Origin: Agriotes lineatus
Lineage: Eukaryota > Arthropoda > Insecta > Coleoptera > Elateridae
Reading direction: 5' to 3'
Length of the DNA stretch: 64,000 nucleotides
NCBI GenBank assembly: GCA_940337035.1
Contig: OW679202.1
Location: 23,265,224 to 23,329,223, forward strand
Shown here in pieces: positions 43,564 through 53,935 of this stretch. A program made the translations under genes and the position numbers. The notes beneath the pieces are model-generated. The model was given only the letters and a program-made list of their open reading frames with translations, searched no databases and was not told the origin of the DNA. Each line of letters starts with the position of its first letter. Within the stretch, counting starts at the first letter, position 1.

Positions 43564-45273
43564 GGGTACGCGACATTCGCGATTGGCCGAAGGGGATTAG
43601 GCGCACGGCGTTTGGGCGCCAGGATTTTGGGCGCCCCGGCGTTTGCGGCCAGGCTTTTGGGCGCTGGAATTGTTACATGGCGTCCATAAAAAAGTTGACT
43701 ATTCATTTTTCGTTAACTTTAAGCGCTAAAGCAATTGAACTCCTTTTTGAAAAGTGTATGAATAATGTTATTTGAATCGGCAGTAAAGAACGCCGAAATC
43801 GTCATCAAATACGATAAATCGGCAGTGAAGTAATCATTGTTTTACGACTTTTTGTAGGCTGCGGAGCGATACTTAAATGTCATCCGACGTCAACATAACC
43901 TACAAAAGTTGGCTAAAATGCTGTAATTTCGCGATTTCTTGATTTAAAAAAGGCATAAGGCACTGAAGTTCCTTTTTATACCTCATGTGGTTTATTTGGC
44001 TTGGCCCTACGGGCCTCGGCAACTAAATCAACATTCGTGATAAAAACCTAAACTTTAGTGCATTGGTATACAAACTACTATTTGGTTAAAAATGGCTAAG
44101 TTGATTGGTTTTGGAATAAAAAAAAATAAAAACCAAAATTGGAATTTACCACAATTGTTTAAGGCTTTGAAAACCGAACAATTATGGAGTATCTCAGACG
44201 GATTTCTTATAACTTTTTAATTGACTGAAAGTGAAATACATACACTCCATTTAATTTTCTTGTTTAGTTTGTAGCTGTAACTTATACACTTAGTTTTGTT
44301 TATTTTGTATACTAAATGTTAATAAATTCCTTTTTCATTATTACTTAATTTCTTGTATTATTTATTTATTGCCCAATATAATGATTTAAGGTATCAAAGA
44401 TGCTCAATGGACTGAAAGTGAAATTGTAGTTACATGCATTTTTTGTTAACCAACGTAATAGACCAGTAGCAAAGTAGTTTTACCCTTTTGCAAAAGGTCG
44501 GGTAGTTTTCAATTTTTGAATGTTTACGAGAACGGGGTTTTATTCAAAATTCCAAGTTTTCCAACTTTTTCAGCCGCCGCTCGCGTAGCCATCTTAAAAA
44601 AATTTATCTCAAAACTGTTTTTTCCCGATTATCTCTTTACGGGTGTATTCTAAGAGCAAAATAGCTATTCTAAATTATATAGAAGACATAAATTTCTACA
44701 ACTTTTGTTTGAACATAAACAATAACCATGAAGAAATCAGCTCAAAAGAAAGCACTTCACTTACAAAAAAAAAATAAAGAAAAGTTGTAGAAAATGTTGG
44801 CTTCTATAATATTAATAATAACTATTGTCATCCTAGACTGCACTACTAAAAGAATAATGTGTAAAAACTGGTTTAGAGCGTCATTTTTTTCAAGATTGCG
44901 GCACGATTGGCAACTCGAAGTGTTGGAAAACTTGGTATTATTATTAAGACCTCGACTGGTAAACATTTACAAAAATTGAAACTGCCCCTTTTGCACGGCA
45001 AGACTCCTCTTTTGTACTCTGCTACTGGACTGTAATACATACATCAAATTTTGAACTGACCTGTGTCGGGCTCAAAAAGTGTGGACGATAAAATAAGAAT
45101 CTCATTTCACTTTCAGTCCATTAAACATTTTGCTAGCGCCGAAACGCCTAGCGCCCGAAAGCTTGGCGTCCAAACGCCTGGCGGCCAAACGCCCGGCGCC
45201 CAAACGCCTGGCGCCGAAATGCCGTCGCCCAATCGCCGGCGCCTAACCGCCGGGGCCCAAACGTCCTGTTCCG
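43564..45273. mobile_element. 1.7-kb element with GGCGTTTGGGCGCC subterminal arrays
   Basis: Left end (43587-43670) and right end (45130-45260, inverted) carry runs of GGCGTTTGGGCGCCAG and near variants. TAAAAATAT flanks both sides (43555-43563, 45274-45282) and may be a 9-bp target duplication, though this AT-rich 9-mer could coincide by chance. The interior is AT-rich with GACTGAAAGTGAAAT recurring (about 44224, 44410 and, inverted, 45110). No transposase is visible. Confidence 0.6.
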
Positions 45274-45344
45274 TAAAAATATATGTGACAACTATCGGTT
45301 CAGTGCTTTAGTATTAAGAGCTAGCAAAGTGGCAGATTTTTAAT

Positions 45345-46618
45345 CAGCGCTTGAAGGTATATATATATCTAGCCAGATACCACAGAAAGAAGCTGGTTTC
45401 GTAGGAGGAAGGGATGCCAGAGATATACTCGTACTTAATATACTCCAACTAATGTGGAAGCCTAGACAATACTGCAACCCTCTCTACATTTGCATTGTAT
45501 ATTATCACACAGCTATTAATAGCGAAAGTATGGTTAAGCTTTCGACGGGAGATTCAGTAGTGGGAGTCCCCCAACGTTTTTTGACACCGATAAAAAGTTA
45601 TATTTCGACAGTCTAGCTCTTAGCACAATTGAGAACTTGTACTCTGTCAGTTGTTCTAGCAATATACGTATATGCCAAATATGCATCTTGTCTTCATTGT
45701 TTAATATTTCTCGCGAATATGTCAGGTATGCTGATGATACCATCTTCTTGGTAACCTCAGAACTGAATATTGTTGAAAGAGTGTTAGCGCTGAGCATCGA
45801 CTCAAGATCAATTATATGAAAACAAAAATTATGACTCTCGTATTCATAGTCGTTCGCCAGCGGATCGCCGGCGACTCGCCAGAGTTTCGTTATGAATAGT
45901 ATGTTGGCGGCACTGTACGTCTATGTCAAATTCGAGGTTAGCAGGTTAGTTTTTGTGTCAGTTTCTGTCAAAACTGACTGAAAACCTAACCTGATCACCT
46001 CGAATTTGACATAGACGTACAGTGCCGCCAACATACTATTCATAACGAAACTCCGGCGAGTCGCCGGCGATCCGCTGGCGAACGACTATGAATACGGGTG
46101 TGATAGTAGACAGGATGAATGCTAACGCTGCTGAACTTAAGAAAATAGTTCAGCGCTAAGCTGTCGTCCATTGTAATAGTTGGCATCTGTTGTTTCATGA
46201 TGGCAGTTCCGAAGTAGAGATAGGACACAGCTCGTAGTGTAATGTCTGAGTTAACACGTATATGGAAAAATGGTCAAATACATAGATAGAAATCAGAACA
46301 AGACAATTATCGCTAGTCTATACTGCCATGTTGAAGTATTTTGGGTTAACTTTCCGCAGGAATAAAAGCTGTTTTAAAAGGCTTTTGATTCAAGGTAGAC
46401 AAAAAGAAAAAAGACTCAAGGGCCGTTGACCTACCCGCTGGCTGTATCAAGTACAAATATTCACTGGTACTTCTCCAGCAGATGGTACTCTCTTGGCACA
46501 ATATAAAGATCAGCGGGGTGGCATTGTTTCCAACTGACTGTCAATAATCAACATCATGAACTTTTATTCATACGATAAACACTTTTCTGTAAAAAAACGG
46601 ATTAGGAAGAAGAAGCAG
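45345..46618 (+). pseudogene. RTE-like LINE, RT to C-terminus, interrupted by a MITE
   Basis: IPQKEAGFVGGRDARDILVL and PLYICIVYYHTAINS represent the RT motif A region (normally GFRKGRGT, then FDYEKAFDS). REYVRYADDTIFLV at about 45715-45760 holds the intact YADD. After KTKIM the frame is broken by a MITE (45835-46100) and resumes IVDRMNANAAELKK. Degraded C-terminal blocks follow (MLKYFGLTFRRN, LIQGRQKEKRLKGR, PTRWLYQ, FTGTSPADG), typical of insect RTE-like polyproteins. The copy ends about 46618 with GGAAGAAGAAGCAG, a decayed (GAA)n tail. Confidence 0.75.
45835..46100. mobile_element. 266-bp snapback MITE, PIF/Harbinger-like
   Basis: Nearly perfect inverted arms: CTCTCGTATTCATAGTCG at the left, the complement of CGACTATGAATACGGGTG at the right. 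They continue through CGCCAGCGGATCGCCGGCGA and GTTGGCGGCACTGTACGTCT to a loop near TCAGTTTCTGTCAAAACTGA. The 3-bp duplication TGA (45832-45834, 46101-46103) is confirmed because its removal restores the LINE reading K-I-M-I-V-D-R. Part of an arm also occurs inside the hAT element at about 1.92 kb. Confidence 0.85.
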
Positions 46619-47179
46619 ATTTGATCTCAGAAGAATGAATGGATATTTCTAAAATCGATAACCGCAACTAGGCAGGGTGTAACAGACCACCAATACTAGG
46701 CACTTTCCTGAAAAATCTTTAACCGTAGCCAGTTGAAGCAAAATATACATAATAAAAGCTATAAAGAGTCTATTTGGGGCATTAGCTTGGACCCGAGTAC
46801 ACTGGACGTAGTTGCAACCTTACCTGCATTTCAAAATTTATTTGAAAACTGGGGACAACTTAGATTTGTTTTGGGTGGAGTTCTTTAATACCAATAGTTT
46901 GCTGGCGTAAAAATAAGCAGATGTACTATTGATATAGCAGGAATAGCTAAAACACATTGCGGAGTTGAAGTACACTTTGTTTACTCTGAATACACAACAT
47001 AGTTCTGCTCTAGGGGATCAGAACGTCGTCCATGGTCTAGCATTTATTGTCTCCAACAACACAAATAATTCAGTGATGAGATACAATTCAATAAATGACT
47101 GAATATATTACTTTAAAATTAGAGCCAAACTATATGCATTGAATCTATACAAGTACACACACTCACACAGCATGAGCCC
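46619..47179. other. Unassigned sequence
   Basis: No recognisable domain. The frames are short. Sequence directly to the right begins a LINE endonuclease. Confidence 0.35.
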
Positions 47180-48330
47180 TCGATGAAGAATCCGATAAAT
47201 TCTACAAAATAATTGGAAAAGTCATAGACGAAATACGCAAAAGAGAGATGCTGATAAGGAGGGACCTAAAGGCTAAGATTGGAACAACAGAAAACGACGA
47301 GTGTTTGCGATCTGCTGTCGGCAAATACAGAATCCGTGGACATGCAATAGAATTCTGTCTTGGCAAACAATTTATCATAGCCAACACTGCTTTTCAACAT
47401 CATGGGCAATACACAAAACAATACTGTATGTCTACCAAAATACTGCAAGTTGTGGCGGAAAGAGAAGAAGCAAAGTGCAGAGTACAGAGAATGAACAGAA
47501 GAGAGCGATACAAGCACCTAAACCATCAATTATAGAAATTATCAAGAAGAAATGAAAACAATTATCCGATCGCTCTATGCACTAAAATCCAGAACCATGC
47601 AAATCATTGTAATTGTAAAGACTTAAATACGGCAATTACCAAACTCACAATAAAGTGTAAGCCAAGATATTGGGTAATTAGAAATAACGAAGGTGGCATG
47701 GTAATGGATCTGGATAAAGTACTTAACGTGTGAAGCGAGACGATAAGAAGGGAAACCACGACAAATAATGTGAGCAAAATCCTGAAGTAATGGATGAATC
47801 GATGGCAGCATTAAAACGACAAAAATCTGAGAAAAGGGCTGGAATAGATGACACCACTCGTACAGAGCTCCTACAACTGTTACACTCGAACATTTTGAAA
47901 ACAATCGACAAACCCACTGGTGATTGGTCAGAGGATTGGGACGGTTCTGCAGTTCTTTTACTGTACAAGAAAGGGTATACAAGTTTTCAGAATAATTGCT
48001 CTCATCTCTCATACCAATAAAATATTGCTCTATATAAAAAGATTTTAACCGCCCCACAAGAATCAGGGTTTGTCAAAAATTGCGATACCAGACACAAAAT
48101 CCTCAGCTTACGTAATTTAATTAAAACAGCTAAAAATGCCATGCGTTTATGGTTCTCTCACCTCAAGAAGGCGTTTGACAGTATTAAATGGAGGAAACTG
48201 TGGGAAGTACTAAAATTTCTAGGGTCCCTGAACATCTTAGTAAACTAATAGAACTTCTGTATAACAACAGTTCAGCGGTAATTAAAACCGAAAAATCATT
48301 ATCGGGAAGCAATGATCTCCACTATTGTTC
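47180..48330 (+). pseudogene. RTE-like LINE: endonuclease and proximal RT, heavily decayed
   Basis: DEIRKREMLIRRDLKAKIGT and GTTENDECLRSAVGKY with EFCLGKQFIIANTAF form the C-terminal half of an APE endonuclease of the insect RTE/craniofacial-protein-2-like type (normally ..GDFNAKIG.., ..NTFF..). A linker follows with NNEGGMVMDLDKVL, then KSEKRAGIDDTTRTELLQ, the RT finger entry (usually K-GIDDI-AELL), and from 48160 LKKAFDSIKWRKLWEVL (motif A with its Asp replaced) ending about 48330. Many stops and frameshifts. The YADD block is not present. It may be the upstream part of the same family as 45345-46618. Confidence 0.7.
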
Positions 48331-48749
48331 AGTAGTCTTTTAGATGCGATCCATCTTCCAACACAAAATATCTTTTTGCCATGATTTTGTCGTTCAGCTT
48401 ATTCTGTGTCTTCTGCTATACCTTTTACAATACATAAAAAAACATTACAGTCGGTATTTAGACTCCTCAAGTAGAAGTTCTTGCTATAATGTTCTTTTTC
48501 AGATATTTACTTCCCTCGTCTAAAAGACGAAGGAAGTATTGTATTCACAAAAAGATCACCTTGCGAGATTTCTTCAGATCTTCAAGCTTCAGGGTTCCTA
48601 AACGACAAAAAACAGGTTTTCTGAATTTCGTATGCCTGTCTGTCTCTATGTATGTTGGCGGTATAATTCAAAAACTATTTGATGAAGGAAAACGGTATTT
48701 TGCATGCGTATTATATGTTTACCTGGCATGAAACTGAGACAAATATATA
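48331..48749. other. Unassigned sequence with a repeat-like segment
   Basis: From about 48505, ACTTCCCTCGTCTAAAAGAC contains a small hairpin (CGTCTAAAAGACG). The following 80-codon frame (48489-48731) has no motif I can name. Confidence 0.3.
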
Positions 48750-49476
48750 AAGGGTGTTTTTTTCAAGGGATACAACTTTAAGTTGAAATAAAACACAGAA
48801 AGATGTTTTTAATATCCATGAAATTGGCTTTATCTGAAAGATAATTTTATGACAATTATGTTTGAATATGATTTCGGACATGTGACGGCCGCGGCTGGCG
48901 TGTACATGACGTAATCTGTAGGTCCAATTTTCACACACTCTTCGCAGTAAATCAGGCTGTATTTCGGCAATAACGCGTCGAATGTTGGCTTCCAAGTGCT
49001 CAATTGTTTCCGGTTTATCGACGTAGACATGCGACTTTACATATCCTCAAAGAAAATAATCTAATGGCGTCAAATCGCACGAAAGAGGTGGCCAGTTAAA
49101 AATCCATTTCGTGGATCTGTTAACTGTCCACCTCGTTTGTGCGATTTGACGCCATTAGATTATTTTCTTGGAGGATATGTAAAGTCGCATGTCTATGCCG
49201 ATAAACCGGAAACAATTGAGCACTTGAAAGCCAAAATTCGACGCGTTATTGCTGAAATAAAATACAGCTTGATTTACTGCGAAAAGAGTGTGTGAAAATT
49301 GAACCTTCAGATTACGTCATGTATACGCCAATCGCGGCGGTCACATGCCCGAAATCATATTCAAACATAATTGTCATAAAATTATCTTTCAAATAAAGCC
49401 AATTTCATGGACATTAAAAACATCTTTCTGTGTTTTATTTCAATTTAAAGTTGTATCCCTCTAAAAAAACACCCTT
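48750..49476. mobile_element. 727-bp foldback element made of a mariner-like transposase 3' end
   Basis: Arms of about 355 bp begin AAGGGTGTTTTTTT and end AAAAAAACACCCTT, flanked by TA (48748-48749, 49477-49478), the Tc1/mariner target. Pairing runs almost to the centre (about 49113, CCATTTCGTGG). Left arm, minus strand, encodes YVKSHVYVDKPETIEHLEAN and RRVCENWTYRLRHVHASRGR. Right arm, plus strand, encodes the matching but more decayed CDLTPLDYFLGGYVKSHVYA, which contains the last catalytic Asp block of the DDE/D transposases. The element is thus an inverted duplication of a transposase C-terminus plus TIR. Confidence 0.85.
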
Positions 49477-49499
49477 TATAAATAATAAAATAAAATGTT

Positions 49500-50110
49500 G
49501 TTTATTTTTGCTTCAACTGAGAAACAGATAAAGGTAATAATTTGCACACAGCTCAGGTTTTATTATCTGTGAAAATGTGACGTACCAAATGCATGGAACA
49601 CATTACAAATTGGATAGAATAGTATGGTGTGCTTATAATGCAGCAGAAGCTCGTCTAATTTATGGAAGTCCGTAGTTCAGTTATTCTAGCGACGTACAAC
49701 AAACTGGCCTCGAAATATTCGCCTGGAAGCAGGGAGTGCGAGTCCCAGCGGATTACATTTTTACTTCCGTACAAGACGACGGCATTTTTTATTTCTAAAA
49801 TATTAAAGTAATAATTTGCACATAGTTCAGGCTTTTCCATTGGTGAAAATGAAACCTAACAGATACAGGGTAAACACCACAAATGGGACGGATTAGTAGA
49901 GTGTGTTTATAATGCAGCAGAAACTCGTCCACTTTAAGCACTCCCGTGGCTTAGTTATTCAATTGGCCGACAAGAAACTAGCCTCGATATATTCACCAGG
50001 AAGCGCGGAGTTCGAATCCCAGCCCACTACATTTTTCTTATTTGCAAATTGTTCTAATTCGCGTGAGACAAGTTCCCTGTAAAACCCTTTACATATTTTT
50101 TATTTAATCT
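49500..50110 (+). repeat. Two tandem ~290-bp units with tRNA-like heads
   Basis: Each unit has a GAAAATG(A/T)(A/G)AC leader, TGCTTATAATGCAGCAGAAG, and a tRNA-like part with A-box-like GTGGCTTAGTTATTCAATTGG and B-box-like GAGTTCGAATCCC (49995-50015 in unit 2; decayed to GAGTGCGAGTCCC in unit 1). A related piece is at 27.7-27.9 kb. The long spacing between boxes suggests descent from a long-variable-arm tRNA or an inserted segment. They are repeats, not functional tRNAs. Confidence 0.6.
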
Positions 50111-52307
50111 TTTTTTTTAATTTTTCATGAAAGGGAAGCGTTTTGGAGAAAGGTCTAATAGTTTAAAGAGCAACGATAGCCAGTGTTCATTATCTGGTGG
50201 ATAGTTGATCAGTTTGTTATAGTGCCTCTTGTTACCTTGATTAGTAAAGGAACGATTCGCAACATATATAATTATTCGTGTAACTATTTGCCTTATCTTT
50301 CACAAGTCTAATTTTTACCTACGATACAACTAAGTTTTCAGATCATTTTCAAGCCACAGTTTATAAATAGCTTACGTTTGGGGTCGACTTCACTCCACGC
50401 AATAGATCTTTTTGGGTTGCATATGCCGAGTTTTCTTCAAGACTAAAAAATTTTGATTTCTTATCTGCCTTTTCGGCCATTTGCCATGATGTCCTGCTTC
50501 AGAAGGGTTGTTCTGTAAGACTACGTTTTCAAACCTGCCTTATTTGAGTTTTGTCACAATCATCCTGCTTGGGAAATGCATTTTGGCACATCGTGAGCCT
50601 TCCGGAGATCTCGATGGGTCCTTTTTGTGAGAGGTGTTTCCAAGCTCAAACTTGGTTTGGATTTATCTGATCAGAGCACATGTTACCATTCTGGCAAATG
50701 GAGCATAACATCGAAGGGTAGGTTTCTTTTTGGTGCTATTTAGTTAGATTCTATTGCGTTACATTCTTCTAGCTCCTTTTATTCCCGTGCGGATAAAATT
50801 TAGCCCCCTTCGAACAATCGGCAGCCATCCGCCCGCGAACGTAACCTGCCGCCTTGGGTTTTGTGTGTTTGGAGAATCCATATCTGCAAAAGGGATCGAA
50901 GTTAGAACTCTTGTGAAGCCCCCTTCGTCGAAATACCAGCCTGCAGACCGATAGCTTTAACGCAGAAGCTCTGGTTAAGCTTGACGTAATCACCTGGCTG
51001 CCATTTCACTTATCTGGTCTTCCTAGGTGCCCGCCACCACTTGGACAGCTGCTGGAGGTCTGTTTTACCCATTATAATATTCCTCCTGGGCTAATTGCAC
51101 ACTTCGGACTGAACCGCAGATCGGGATCCGTTTTAAAATGTTTTTGTGGCGATGCTTATGTTGTATCCGGTAAACGTTAAATTGTTTTTATTAACTACCT
51201 TAAGCAAAACTGCTCACCTATTTAAAGCAGTTTATACAATTCATTTCACCACTGTTTTTTTGTAACTAAAATAATGCGTTAGCTTATTTCCGCTAGTTTT
51301 AGGTTAGATGCCAATTCAGGGTGGATGTGCCTTACGCACCACCTAAGTGATTATAACGTTGGGTTTGTAAGGCAATCTGCATTAACACAAACCTAATTTG
51401 ATCTAGGCTTTCACGGCAGGCTAGTGAAATAGAGCTTGGTTGAATCCAACTTTTGGTTATCCCCGCATTTGCAAGAATTTGGGTAATACTGCCATGCGTC
51501 ACATTGAAATCTGATGAGATTAAATTATCTACAAGTTACTTTCCGGGTTATGAAGCGCCTTAAATCAGAAACAAAGATCTTGAGTCTGTCAGGGCGATAT
51601 TGTTAATTATGGTCAACGTTTAAATGCTGTTGCATTGGTGGGTAATGGGTATATAGAAAATTCAGCTCGACACCCAAAATTTAATATGTAATAATTTTGT
51701 CGTAGTCATGCGTGCTACTGACAACCTTCTGGTAATGAAATTATCCAGTTTAACAGTTATTTTGTAATTTCTTTATATACATTAAACTTTCGTTCATCAA
51801 TTAATTAAATTATATCAATAATTCACTCACGCTTTAATTATTTATAGTATATAGAAATATTTTGATAAATTTTTAATACAGCGCTTAGTTGCTGTGATAT
51901 TTTCTCCCTATTGAGATTTTGAACTGGTTTATTGTGTGTTATTTTGTGTATGTCATATTGAGCACCCTGATTATTATTCATTATACTGAATCGTTACCTA
52001 TGCTAGCGAATTTTATTGGTACCCTTGCCGTTATCTCTTTTACAGGAAGTGTTTGGTAGCGCATTTCGTTATGTGCCCTGTTATTAGATTAGCAAAGTTC
52101 TGGGTTATTAGCTACTTAGCCCCATATTTTATTTTACAGCTGAAGCTCAGAGTCTTTTGTACAACCCACGACCTCCTCCCGCTGAGAAGTCGGCTGCCTT
52201 TGCTTTTCTCTTTTTACAGTCAGAGTGACGGTAACAGAATGTTTGGGAAGTTAAGCTTCTAATAAAAAAATCATGTTGAATGCGTTCTATCTGACGCATA
52301 GTTTATA
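50111..52307. other. Unassigned sequence
   Basis: No supported genes over 2.2 kb. A moderately GC-rich patch at 50770-51150 gives opposing short frames (50754-50954, 50769-50993), neither with a motif. Confidence 0.35.
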
Positions 52308-52876
52308 ATGCTGGTAGAAAACCGATTTGACGGTTAACCGGCTTTCAGTTAACCGCAGGTCTTTTAGAAACAGAATAAAAGTAAATCGGTTAACCAAAAA
52401 TCTGATTTTAAACCGGTTGTGTAAACCTGTTTAAGAACTGGTTTTTAAATCTGTTTAAAAACTGGGTTGTACACCTGTTTAAGACGCGGTCTGTAAACCG
52501 GTTGGCGGAGCGGTTTGAAAACACCTATCTATAAATAGGTTAAAACGGGTTTATAAGCGCGTTTAAAACCCGATTAATTAATTATTTTAAAAGTTTTTTC
52601 TTAATAATAAAATTGCGAATGTATAGCTTCCACATCTTATACGTACCTATAACCAATTTAAGTTTGTTAGAGCGGTTTATAAATCGATTTTAGTACGGTT
52701 TATAAACAGGTTTTTAAACTGGATCGAAAACTGATTTGGAAACCTGATTTTAAACAAGTGTCCAAAACTCTTTATAAACCGATTATATTCAGGTTTTTGG
52801 TTAACAATTTTTGATTTATAAAAACTGTGGTTAGCCGAGAGCAGGTTAACCATCAAATCGTTTTTTTTACCAGCAT
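52308..52876. mobile_element. 569-bp TIR element filled with AAACCGGTTT-type repeats
   Basis: ATGCTGGTAGAAAACCGATT at the left and, inverted, ATGCTGGTAAAAAAAACGAT at the right, with matching GGTTAACC blocks further in. The interior repeats variants of AAACCGGTTTATAAACC about twenty times on both strands. No coding content, and the target duplication could not be fixed. Confidence 0.7.
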
Positions 52877-53029
52877 TTACAATAAAAAACCAAGGGATGG
52901 GACAAGTAGTACACATTTATCGTGATTTTTTATTAAAAGCTTAATTTTCCAAATGCCCTTTAGATTAAAGTACAAAATGTTGGAGTTAAAATAAAAGAAA
53001 TATCAGTCTTTATTTTTTCTGCAATAAAA

Positions 53030-53411
53030 TATAGGGTGGTACATTTAACAAATTTGAAAAAAGTAAAGAATAGAGGTATTGAAATTTAAATCGGTATTTT
53101 AAACACGCTGTTTTAAAATATCTCGTTTTCATGAAACACTAGTGTTTTTGTATCCTAAATGACGACCTCCTCAATTTTTAGAGAACAAATATTCAAAAGT
53201 GGGAAAATGTGACTTTTTAAATGAAAGCTTGATGTTGACAAAAAATATTAAAAACATTCATAAGTTGGAAACTATAAAATCAATTTAAAAGAAAAGTTAT
53301 AATTAAACGTAAATCGTATAGAGGCTTAAATAGCCATAAAGAGATACTGGGTGTTCTATTTAAGAAAGTAGTTATTTTTTTAGCCAAATTTTTTTGGGGC
53401 ACCCTGTATAT
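53030..53411. mobile_element. Possible mariner-type MITE
   Basis: TATAGGGTGGTAC at the left faces GGGGCACCCTGTATA at the right, about 380 bp apart, both with TA borders. Internal arm similarity is weak, so this is tentative. Confidence 0.35.
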
Positions 53412-53935
53412 GTCAAAATAATTTTAAAATGTGCCCCTTTCAATCCCTTTAGGAAAATTGTTAATCAAACTTTTAATCGGAAACTAACTGAAACTAACAC
53501 TAAATGGACAAACCTATATTGTGCGGTGGTAAGGTCAAAGTTCTAGATACCCTATTTATAAGTGATGTGTGTTTTATGATCGTCATAATTATGAAGCATC
53601 TTGTCGTCTTGAATGTGTTTAACATGAGCACTAAAATGTTTCACATTTTGAAGAAGTAGGTAGGTCTTCATTTGACCTCCCAGAAGAATTTGCACCTACG
53701 ATAGTGGATGGTGCACATTTTAGCATGTGGTCTTTGATATACATCGGAAAAATTATGGTAGATGGCACATCTTCCACAGTTATACTATCTATTTTTTTTT
53801 ATTTAAGTACTACCGGTTAAGCACGTTAGGCTATTCACAGTACAGTTATTATGATCTTTTAACACTAGAATATTCATTCCTAAAGTTAAGAGTTTTACAT
53901 ATTATACACTGTGAATTAAAGAACATCACTAGATA

